Positions 1-5,731 of a stretch of 5,954 nt of DNA are shown piece by piece. The notes under the pieces were generated by a model that saw only the letters and a program-made list of their open reading frames with translations, did no database searches and was not told the origin of the DNA. Position 1 is the first letter of the stretch, and every line of letters begins with the position of its first letter. Origin of the DNA: Pseudomonadota bacterium (GTDB lineage: Bacteria; Desulfobacterota; JADFVX01); the NCBI GenBank assembly GCA_015222555.1, contig JADFVM010000348.1, positions 1 through 5,954 of the forward strand, read 5' to 3'. The position numbers and the translations under genes are program-made.

Positions 1-84
1 CTGTTGAGACTCTCAAAACACCAGGGTTGGGCAAAGGTTTACATTAATTATCGGCTGCCATAAGGACAAATATTGATTAAATAG

Positions 85-115
85 TTATCTGTAATGCCGC
101 CGGCACTATAGATAA
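85..115. promoter_or_regulatory. Imperfect inverted repeat upstream of the Crp/Fnr regulator (possible operator)
   Basis: Two 14-base arms (85-98 and 102-115) are separated by GCC and pair at 12 of 14 positions: the left arm begins TTATCT and ends TGCC, the right arm begins GGCA and ends AGATAA. The left arm contains TGTAAT, the same hexamer as each half of the palindrome at 905-920, but the partner half here is degenerate (ACTATA) and at a different spacing, so this is not a canonical Crp/Fnr site. A TATAGA at 107-112 inside the right arm could be a -10 element, but no good -35 lies 16-18 bases upstream. Autoregulation is an inference only. Confidence 0.35.
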
Positions 116-150
116 AACGCTAATGGTTAGACCTCTGATGGAGATTTGCT

Positions 151-822
151 ATGGGGCAAACTAAATTCTGGTATTTAAGCACGAACAGGCTATTTCACGA
201 CCTTCCGGAAAAAGACAAAATGGAAATTATGCCAATGCTGAAGGAGACCAGGATTGGAAAAAAAGAGTTTGTATTCTCTGCAGGCGATAAAGCCGAGACT
301 ATTTATATACTAAAAGAAGGTCGAATCAAAATAAGTCGCTTCTCTGAAGAGGGCAGAGAGTTAACCATTGATATGCTTGATCCCGGAGATTTTTTCGGGG
401 AACTGGTTCTTGCAGGCGAAGAGGAACGTGAAACATGTGCTGAAGCATTGGAAGATTCTTATATCTGTGCCATCAGCAGGAAGAATTTTGAAGACTTTGT
501 CAGTAAAAGACCGGCTCTTTCTTTTAAAATCACGAAGTGGATTGGTGGAAGGCTGAAAAGAATTGAAAATCGTTTTGAGAGTATGATTTTTCAAGATGTT
601 CACTCAAGGGTTATGGCTACCCTGCAAGATTTAGGAATGAAATATGGCGTACCGGTCCAGGACGGAATTTTAATAACCGTAAAATTATCGCATCAAGAGA
701 TTGCCAATCTTATCGGTGCGGCAAGAGAAACCGTAACACTTGAATTGAATAGTCTTAAAGATAGCGGTGAAATCCTGATGGAGGGAAGGAAATTTATACT
801 CCCTTCAAAAAGAACCCTCTGA
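151..822 (+). CDS. Crp/Fnr-family transcriptional regulator
   Basis: A 223-residue DNA-binding regulator of usual Crp/Fnr length. Residues about 14-105 form the cyclic-nucleotide-binding-type beta-roll, with FVFSAGDKAETIYIL-type strands and PGDFFGEL at 78-85. A long dimerisation helix spans about 112-145. A winged helix-turn-helix lies at about 178-218 (LSHQEIANLIGAARETVTLE, where R192-E193 match the Arg-Glu pair of the CRP recognition helix but the later CRP Arg is Leu197). There is no FNR-type N-terminal Cys cluster; the only cysteines are C96 and C106, so a 4Fe-4S oxygen sensor is unlikely. The effector cannot be told: the E-R-E-T segment at 92-95 sits where CRP has its cAMP phosphate Arg, but the fit is loose. 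Start chosen from ATG with GGAG at 140-143, 7 bases upstream. The gene precedes the cytochrome operon on the same strand, and a palindrome with Crp/Fnr geometry lies between them, so it is a candidate local regulator of that operon (inference). Confidence 0.95.
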   Translation: MGQTKFWYLSTNRLFHDLPEKDKMEIMPMLKETRIGKKEFVFSAGDKAETIYILKEGRIKISRFSEEGRELTIDMLDPGDFFGELVLAGEEERETCAEALEDSYICAISRKNFEDFVSKRPALSFKITKWIGGRLKRIENRFESMIFQDVHSRVMATLQDLGMKYGVPVQDGILITVKLSHQEIANLIGAARETVTLELNSLKDSGEILMEGRKFILPSKRTL

Positions 823-904
823 TCCCCACTGCCCTCTTTTCCTCTCCCGTCTCTTTTCTTCTGAAATTATATACCTATCAAAAAAAAACATTTTTTTCAA
901 TTTT

Positions 905-920
905 TGTAATCTCCATTACA
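905..920. promoter_or_regulatory. Perfect palindrome with Crp/Fnr-family operator geometry
   Basis: TGTAAT, four bases CTCC, then ATTACA: a perfect 6-4-6 inverted repeat. It fits the family layout TGT-N10-ACA and also GTA-N8-TAC, the pattern known for NtcA-type members. The FNR half-site TTGAT and the CRP half-site TGTGA differ. The site lies 286 bases before the first cytochrome start and 83 bases after the Crp/Fnr-like gene ends, so that protein is the obvious candidate binder. Binding and sign of regulation are inferred. Confidence 0.6.
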
Positions 921-935
921 TATTTATATCATTCA

Positions 936-957
936 CATGAGCTAGTCTGTAGTCATG
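936..957. repeat. Bulged inverted repeat near the inferred cytochrome-operon transcription start
   Basis: CATGA (936-940) and CTA (942-944) pair with TAG (950-952) and TCATG (953-957), giving 8 base pairs with one bulged G (941) and a 5-base loop GTCTG. It overlaps the weak -10 candidate TAGTCT, so it could be an operator or a 5' mRNA hairpin. No function is demonstrated. Confidence 0.35.
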
Positions 958-1023
958 AGATGTCCTGCTGAGAAATCCCCGAAAAAAAACAAAACTGAAT
1001 CCCTCAAAGAAGGAGTGTGTATT

Positions 1024-1107
1024 GTGCTTAAAAAAAGTGAAAAATTCCGCAGCAAGCATGGCAGTCAAAAAGTGGGTAATTCAGAAAGTAATGAAGGAGG
1101 CACATGA
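1024..1107 (+). CDS. Possible 27-residue leader peptide ORF
   Basis: A GTG-start frame of 27 codons plus TGA, product beginning MLKKSEKF and ending NEGGT, hydrophilic and Lys/Ser rich. It is supported only by a strong Shine-Dalgarno (AAGGAG, 1010-1015) with 8-base spacing. The competing frame starts with TTG at 1022 (60 codons, ending at 1204 and running into the cytochrome gene), and both cannot be the intended reading. The stop TGA overlaps an ATG (1104-1106) opening a 14-codon frame to 1148 preceded by AAGGAGG (1094-1100), although only 3 bases separate the two. I do not recognise any of these peptides. They may be a translated leader of the cytochrome operon, a decayed gene, or chance. 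Confidence 0.25.
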   Translation: MLKKSEKFRSKHGSQKVGNSESNEGGT

Positions 1108-1190
1108 TAAATTGGAGCCCTGCTTGCCATTTCGGCATCGCATGGTAAGCTTTCAAAGAAGTGATAACTTTTTAACAGGAGGCAGAGGTT

Positions 1191-1751
1191 ATGAAAAAGA
1201 GTAAAAGAAATCTGGTTGTGCTTGCCACGTTTATGGCGGAACTCGTTATTACACCCTTAGCTCATGCCGAATGGGGAAAGAATGTATCCAATCCGTGCGG
1301 GAAAAAGGAGGCTTTAAAAAATCCATGCAATCCCTGCGCTGAGAAGGCAAAAAATGTGTGTAATCCATGCAGTAAAAAGAAAGCGAAAGATTATTCAAAG
1401 CTCGTCAGTACGGGTGAGAAACTCTGGAGCGACAATGAACTGGGGAAAAGCGGTCTCAGTTGCATGAGTTGCCATGCTGGCCATGAAAGCCTCAATCTGG
1501 ACAAGGTTGGCCCCTTCCCTCATTACGTTGGAATGCCGGACAGGATGGTCACACTGGACCAGATGATCAACTACTGCATGATGAACCCGATGGAAACAGA
1601 GCCACTCCCCTGGGACTCCATTAAAATGACCGCTATGGCCGTCTATTACCAGGAGTACATCAAGTCCTACAGTGGCACTAAAAATGTTTGTAATCCCTGC
1701 AGCAAGAAGATGAAAAATCCATGCAACCCCTGTAATCCCTGCAGAAAGTAG
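1191..1751 (+). CDS. Exported monoheme cytochrome c with flanking NPC-repeat Cys arrays
   Basis: Predicted periplasmic electron-transfer protein of 186 residues. A signal peptide spans about 1-26 (basic KKSKR, hydrophobic stretch, cleavage after LAHA). Residues 31-60 hold Cys pairs in NPC/CNPC repeats (C36, C46, C49, C57, C60). A compact cytochrome c domain follows at about 68-160 with a single CMSCH heme motif (91-95). Residues 165-184 hold a second array (C167, C170, C178, C181, C184), so the protein ends in a short Cys-rich tail. There are eight NPC triplets in all and 13 cysteines, only two of them in the heme motif. C129, in INYCMMNPM followed by PLPWDS, sits as the Cys of the INxC segment of SoxA-type cytochromes, where that Cys is an axial heme ligand; His95/Cys129 ligation is inferred by resemblance. 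Start supported by AGGAGG at 1177-1182, 8 bases upstream. It overlaps the next gene by one base. The role of the NPC arrays is unknown; metal binding, thiol chemistry and cross-linking are all possible. Confidence 0.9.
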   Translation: MKKSKRNLVVLATFMAELVITPLAHAEWGKNVSNPCGKKEALKNPCNPCAEKAKNVCNPCSKKKAKDYSKLVSTGEKLWSDNELGKSGLSCMSCHAGHESLNLDKVGPFPHYVGMPDRMVTLDQMINYCMMNPMETEPLPWDSIKMTAMAVYYQEYIKSYSGTKNVCNPCSKKMKNPCNPCNPCRK

Positions 1752-2914
1752 TGCGCAGGTCATATCAGTCATACCTTATCACCCTTCTTCTCTTAACGGC
1801 AGCCCCTTCGGTCAATGTCTGGGCTGCCACTTTTTCCTTTGACAGACACTGGGCTTTTCCCCTTGGCCCCCAGGGGACTGCCCCTGAATCATATTCTGAA
1901 TTAGAAGCATCCCTTCAACCCGAAGACTGTGGGCAATGCCACGAGGTGCCGTACAGAGAATGGAAAAAATCTCGCCACAGCAGGGCCATGGGCGCGGGCG
2001 TGTCAGGCCAGCTCCATGCTCCATGGCTTGACGAAGAAGGAATAATGCTCTGCATGCAGTGCCATGCGCCTCTGGCGGAGCAATCGCCACTGCACGAACT
2101 GCCAGATGGGAGCCTGGTCAATAATAGGGACTATGATCCAACACTGAAAGGACGAGGAATAACATGCGCCGCCTGCCACGTTCGACGGCATCTCCGTTAT
2201 GGTCCTACACCAGGCAAAGAGCGTATGGAGAATCTGCCTCATAACGGGTTTGTCGAAGTCGCTCGTTTCGGAGATTCAAAATTCTGTCGCCCCTGCCACC
2301 AGTTTGGCCCCGGAGACAACCGGGTGGCGGGAAAGCTCCTTCAGGACACTTACGGGGAGTGGCTGAAGAGCAGCTACCCCGAAAAGGGTATTCATTGCCC
2401 TAACTGCCACATGCCCAACCGGGAGCATACCTGGCCAGGGATCCATGACCCTGACATGGTCAGAAAGGGTATCAGCATTGATGCAGTAAAGAAAGAGAAC
2501 AGAGTCACAGTGACATTGAGCAATATCGGGGTGGGCCATAATTTTCCCACCTATGTCACTCCCCGGATAACACTCAGGGGAGCCGTACTGGATGAAAGTG
2601 GAGAGGAAATCCAACGAACGGTGGATGAAGATCAGCTCGGATGGGGGGTAACGCTCGACCTTACGGAGGAATATTATGACAGCCGAATACCTCCTGGCGG
2701 GGAGTATCGGGCAGACTTTGACTGGGTACCCGTTGAGCGGGGGAAAAAGATACGAATCATTATCCAGGTTTTCCCCGATGATTTCTACACCCGCTTTTTC
2801 AAAGCCCTACTGGAGGCTCCGCCTGATGGGATTGATCTAGCAATGATCAGGATTGCTTATGAGGAGTCAAAAAAATCAGCTTACACCCTATTTACGAGGG
2901 AATGGGAGATTTAA
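1751..2914 (+). CDS. Exported pentaheme c-type cytochrome (cytochrome c554-like multiheme family)
   Basis: A 387-residue predicted periplasmic multiheme electron carrier or oxidoreductase. The signal peptide is about residues 1-25 (MRRSYQSY, Leu-rich core, VWA cleavage). Five CxxCH heme motifs follow: CGQCH 60-64, CMQCH 101-105, CAACH 139-143, CRPCH 179-183 and CPNCH 216-220. The first is followed by W71-x2-S74-x-H76, the W-S-H pattern common in cytochrome c554/hydroxylamine-oxidoreductase-like multihemes, and H76 may be a distal ligand. Residues about 250-345 are heme-free and strand-rich, with VTLSNIGVGHNFPT at 254-267, a GH-x-FPT signature seen after the heme domain in many such proteins. 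No C-terminal membrane anchor is seen. The GTG start shares its G with the TAG of the previous gene and has no clear Shine-Dalgarno, so translation is probably coupled and the two cytochromes made together. The substrate cannot be named from sequence. Confidence 0.92.
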   Translation: MRRSYQSYLITLLLLTAAPSVNVWAATFSFDRHWAFPLGPQGTAPESYSELEASLQPEDCGQCHEVPYREWKKSRHSRAMGAGVSGQLHAPWLDEEGIMLCMQCHAPLAEQSPLHELPDGSLVNNRDYDPTLKGRGITCAACHVRRHLRYGPTPGKERMENLPHNGFVEVARFGDSKFCRPCHQFGPGDNRVAGKLLQDTYGEWLKSSYPEKGIHCPNCHMPNREHTWPGIHDPDMVRKGISIDAVKKENRVTVTLSNIGVGHNFPTYVTPRITLRGAVLDESGEEIQRTVDEDQLGWGVTLDLTEEYYDSRIPPGGEYRADFDWVPVERGKKIRIIIQVFPDDFYTRFFKALLEAPPDGIDLAMIRIAYEESKKSAYTLFTREWEI

Positions 2915-3207
2915 CTGACTCATCGTTGTCTTTGAAGCAATACTCCTAACTTTCAAGCTCTAATTCTCAAATCATGCAATTGTCAACTCTGATTGCTTGC
3001 AGGTGGAAGTCTTATCCCCTGTAAAAAAGTCGTAAAATTTCAGGAACTCACCCATATTGCAACGATTGCTTACTGAAAGTGTGATTTTGTAGGTCCTTCC
3101 TCTAATACTAAATTCAACTGATAATCATTAATTTTGAATTGATTTTTTGTTGAGCATAAGTGTACTAAACAATAACTCTAGTATCTCAGAGGGAGCATAC
3201 TTTACTC
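2915..3207. other. Convergent intergenic spacer with no gene
   Basis: This stretch separates the 3' end of the cytochrome operon from the 3' end of the two-component operon. It is AT-rich with frequent stops and shows no convincing reading frame. A short direct repeat, GATTGCTT, occurs at 2991-2998 and 3064-3071, and the inverse AAGCAAT is at 2935-2941. The only terminator-like structure is the AT hairpin at 3111-3148. I see no RNA gene here. Confidence 0.6.
3111..3148 (+). terminator. Weak AT-stem hairpin followed by a T run (possible terminator)
   Basis: AATTCAA (3111-3117) pairs with TTGAATT (3134-3140) across a 16-base loop, followed after GA by six T (3143-3148). The stem is only 7 bp with one G-C pair, and it lies about 200 bases past the cytochrome stop codon, so an efficient intrinsic terminator is doubtful. 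It has the right polarity only for + strand transcripts. Confidence 0.25.
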
Positions 3208-4578
3208 TCAAAGATGTTTATTAATCCCAAACTTTTCAAAGCGATACAATAGTGTATTTCTCGTTATTCCCAGATAACGAGCCGTTTTACTCTGGTTTCC
3301 TTTGCACTTTTCAAAGGCCTTCTGGATCAGCTCTTTTTCCAGTTCATCAAGTTTGATGCCCTCTTCAGGAAGATCAATCAATGCCTTTCCGATTTTTTTT
3401 GATTGAGATTTTATTGTGTCGGGAAGATCCTCGTCGGCAATGATTCCCGTCTGGTTGATTACCACCATCCTTTCGATATTGTTTTCCAGCTCCCTAACAT
3501 TGCCGGGCCAGTTGTGATTAATAAGTTGCTTTAGTGTGCTCTTCTCAATATTGATTTTGGGTGACTTTAATTTTTCTGCACTCTTTTTAAGAAAATGTTC
3601 CACCATAACGGGGATATCATCCTTTCTTTCCCTTAAAGGAGGAATCTTTATGGGGACAACACAAAGCCTGTAGTAAAGGTCTTCCCTGAAATTCCCCTTT
3701 TCTACTTCTTCTTCAATCTGCCGGTTTGTGGCAGCAACTATTCTTACATCCACCTTGAGCGGCCCGATTCCGCCAAGCTTGTCGACAATGCCATCCTGAA
3801 GGACACGGAGGAGTTTTACCTGAAGATGAGGTTGAAGCTCACCAATTTCATCGAGGAAGAGCGTTCCCCCGTCGGCAACTTCAAATTTTCCTTTTTTGTC
3901 GGCAAAGGCTCCGGTGAAAGCCCCTTTTTTATGCCCAAACAGTTCTGATTCGATCAGGTTTTCCGGAAGCGCCCCGCAATTAATGGTAACAAAGGGCTGA
4001 TCTTTGCGAAGGGAATTAAAATGAATTCCTCTTGCCAGCAGCTCTTTACCTGTTCCGCTTTCTCCAAGGATAAGGACCGTTGCATCAGATCTGGCAACAT
4101 GTGAGGCGAGCTTGTAGATTTCTACCATTTTGGGTGAGCTGCCGATCATATTTTCAAAGCTGTATTTTTCCTTTACCATCTCTTTCAGGTAACGGTTCTC
4201 CAGCATCAGATCTCCCACTTCCAGTGCCTTTTTGACAACCATCTTAAGCTCTTCCCGGTTGAAAGGTTTGGTTATGTAGTCGAAGGCGCCGAGTTTCATC
4301 GAATCAACGGCCGTATCAACCGTTCCAAAGGCTGTGATGACAATGACCAGTGCATTGGGGGAGAGGGACCGGATGTTTCGGATCAGCTCAATACCGCCCA
4401 TAGCGGGCATCTGAAGGTCTGTTATGACGAGGTCTATTCCGCCTTTTTTGAATATCTCGAGGCCATCTTCACCACTACCTGAGGTGATAACTGAATACCC
4501 TGCATCAGAAATGTTATATTCAAGGATTCGTCTGAGACTTTCGTCATCATCAACAATTAATACTGTTTTGTTTTTCAT
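3208..4578 (-). CDS. Sigma54-dependent NtrC-family response regulator
   Basis: A 456-residue cytoplasmic transcription activator with the complete three-domain NtrC layout. The receiver domain is about 4-120, with acidic pocket D10-D12, phospho-acceptor D54 (VITDLQMP), T82 and K104. The AAA+ sigma54-interaction domain is about 143-375: Walker A GESGTGKE 172-179, sigma54-contact loop GAFTGA 219-224, Walker B TLFLDEIGE 239-247, arginine-finger region FREDLYYRL 297-305, and WPGNVREL 357-364. A Fis-type helix-turn-helix lies at about 411-453 (NQSKTARYLGITRNTLLYR). All key residues are present, so it should be active. The ATG has GAGGAG-type Shine-Dalgarno at 4587-4593 (8-base spacing) and overlaps the kinase stop codon as ATGA, making the kinase its obvious partner. 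No sigma54 promoter (TGGCAC-N5-TTGC type) was found in the intergenic regions here, so its targets probably lie elsewhere. Confidence 0.97.
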   Translation of the reverse strand: MKNKTVLIVDDDESLRRILEYNISDAGYSVITSGSGEDGLEIFKKGGIDLVITDLQMPAMGGIELIRNIRSLSPNALVIVITAFGTVDTAVDSMKLGAFDYITKPFNREELKMVVKKALEVGDLMLENRYLKEMVKEKYSFENMIGSSPKMVEIYKLASHVARSDATVLILGESGTGKELLARGIHFNSLRKDQPFVTINCGALPENLIESELFGHKKGAFTGAFADKKGKFEVADGGTLFLDEIGELQPHLQVKLLRVLQDGIVDKLGGIGPLKVDVRIVAATNRQIEEEVEKGNFREDLYYRLCVVPIKIPPLRERKDDIPVMVEHFLKKSAEKLKSPKINIEKSTLKQLINHNWPGNVRELENNIERMVVINQTGIIADEDLPDTIKSQSKKIGKALIDLPEEGIKLDELEKELIQKAFEKCKGNQSKTARYLGITRNTLLYRFEKFGINKHL

Positions 4579-5651
4579 ATCTGTTGCTCCTCTTTGGGGA
4601 GATAAACAATAAATTCACCGCCTCCCTCTTTCGGCTCTGAAGCGATAATGTCGCCTCCGTGCGCTTTTAGTATCTGGTAAGTAATGGAAAGACCAAGGCC
4701 TGTTCCTTCTTCTTTCGTCGTAAAGAAAGGATCAAAGAGTTTTTCCCGCTCTCCCTTCGGGATCCCCTTTCCTGTGTCCCTGACAGAGACACAGACCGTA
4801 AGGTTTTCAAACCAGCTTTTTACCGTCACAACACCGCTTGCCGGGATGGCCTGGATACCGTTCAGGATGATGTTTAAAAGCGCCTGTTTGATCTGTTCGG
4901 AATCCATCATCGTTTCGGGCATCGCCTCGTCCAGTTCTGCAACGACCTTGACCCCCTGCTGTTCCGCCCGCTTTTCAACGAGCCTTACAACGGAATAGAT
5001 AATGTCATTAATGTTGCTATTCCTCTTTTGCGGGGGAATGGGCCTGGCGTAATGGAGGAATTCCGTTATCTTTTTGTCAAGCCGGCTGATTTCTTTTTTA
5101 ATAATCTGGATAAACTCAAACTTTTGACTGCTCTTGTCAAAATCCTCTTCAATAATCTCTATTCCTCCCTTGATGGAACCGAGAGGATTCCTGATCTCAT
5201 GGGCCATTGCAGCAGAAAGTTCACCAAGGGCCGAGAGCCTGTCTGACCGCCTGACCTGCTCAAAGGAGTCCTGAAGTTTTTGATAAGCCTCCTTGAGTTC
5301 AGACGATGCTTCCTCATATTTTTTGCGCTGCCTTGTCTCAAGATCAGAAAGGATGCCTGTTACAATGCCTATCAGATTGAACATCATCATCTCGGCATAC
5401 TGGTTCATCGTATAAAATGGCTTGTCCGGCCAGTGATAATGCCCATGATGAGGATAGGAAAAAGTCGAGATAATGGAAGTAATGAGTGCGCCTTTGAGTC
5501 CAAACCAATAAGCTGCCAGTACAATCGGAATGTAATAGAGCCGCTGATAGATGTTAAGAAATAAGGGACCTTCCATGCTGCTGATATTATGCAGCAAGGT
5601 GATAAAAATAATGGAGGTGGCAAGGATTCCAATTTTCAGTTTATTGCTCAT
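4575..5651 (-). CDS. Membrane sensor histidine kinase, partner of the NtrC-type regulator
   Basis: A 358-residue inner-membrane kinase counted from the ATG at 5651. About four short hydrophobic segments (6-23, 39-51, 54-66, 88-103) form a compact N-terminal sensor. Between the third and fourth lies YPHHGHYHW (66-74) with four His and a Trp, probably periplasmic if the N-terminus is inside. A charged helical linker (about 104-135) leads to the DHp domain with phospho-acceptor H151 in HEIRNPLG, then a HATPase domain with N box NIILNGIQAI (260-269), G1 DTGKGI (292-297), F box FDPFFTTK (306-313) and G2 GTGLGLS (316-322), all intact. The frame stays open up to a GTG at 5696, but a strong promoter (-10 at 5687-5692) overlaps that extension, so transcripts should begin near 5680 and the ATG at 5651 is the first sensible start, although no clear Shine-Dalgarno precedes it. 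A TTG at 5687 behind AGGTGG is the rival. The signal is unknown. Confidence 0.93.
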   Translation of the reverse strand: MSNKLKIGILATSIIFITLLHNISSMEGPLFLNIYQRLYYIPIVLAAYWFGLKGALITSIISTFSYPHHGHYHWPDKPFYTMNQYAEMMMFNLIGIVTGILSDLETRQRKKYEEASSELKEAYQKLQDSFEQVRRSDRLSALGELSAAMAHEIRNPLGSIKGGIEIIEEDFDKSSQKFEFIQIIKKEISRLDKKITEFLHYARPIPPQKRNSNINDIIYSVVRLVEKRAEQQGVKVVAELDEAMPETMMDSEQIKQALLNIILNGIQAIPASGVVTVKSWFENLTVCVSVRDTGKGIPKGEREKLFDPFFTTKEEGTGLGLSITYQILKAHGGDIIASEPKEGGGEFIVYLPKEEQQI

Positions 5652-5686
5652 AAAGAATTTAATATTAAGGTGTTGGATCTCAAGCA

Positions 5687-5715
5687 ATAATACCACCTGT
5701 AGTTTAATCTGTCAA
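5687..5715 (-). promoter_or_regulatory. Sigma70-type promoter of the two-component operon
   Basis: On the - strand, TTGACA (5710-5715, exact -35 consensus) and TATTAT (5687-5692, 5 of 6 with TATAAT) are separated by exactly 17 bases. The expected start is near 5680, giving a leader of about 30 bases before the kinase ATG. The match to housekeeping consensus suggests substantial basal expression of the kinase and regulator. Confidence 0.7.
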
Positions 5716-5731
5716 AGAGGTAAAGAAGTCT

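Larger units (their letters stand above)
823..1023 (+). promoter_or_regulatory. Control region between the regulator and the cytochrome operon
   Basis: Most of the 368-base gap (823-1190) between the regulator and the first cytochrome gene. In order it holds: a pyrimidine-rich tract at about 823-861; an A9-CA-T7 run at 880-897, likely curved DNA or an UP-like element; the TGTAAT/ATTACA palindrome at 905-920; a bulged inverted repeat at 936-957; and a Shine-Dalgarno AAGGAG at 1010-1015 facing short reading frames. If the palindrome acts from about -41.5, transcription would start near 954, with a poor -10 (TAGTCT, 943-948), as expected for an activator-dependent promoter. No Rho-independent terminator is visible for the regulator gene. 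Confidence 0.45.

Noticed and set aside
880..897. A9-CA-T7 as a terminator hairpin for the regulator gene
   Set aside because: A stem of only A-T pairs with a 2-base loop cannot form a stable terminator; it is more likely curved DNA.
1672..1690. TGGCAC element that could start a sigma54 promoter
   Set aside because: It lies inside the cytochrome coding sequence and lacks the GC at -12 with GG-N10-GC spacing.
1395..1772. Long reading frame antisense to the first cytochrome gene
   Set aside because: The sense frame has a signal peptide, heme motif and good ribosome site; the antisense frame has none of these and is a compositional shadow.
3118..3131. TGATAATCATTA matching the core of a Fur box
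   Set aside because: It lies between two convergent 3' ends with no gene downstream to control, matches only about 13 of 19 consensus positions, and sits in the loop of an AT-rich hairpin.
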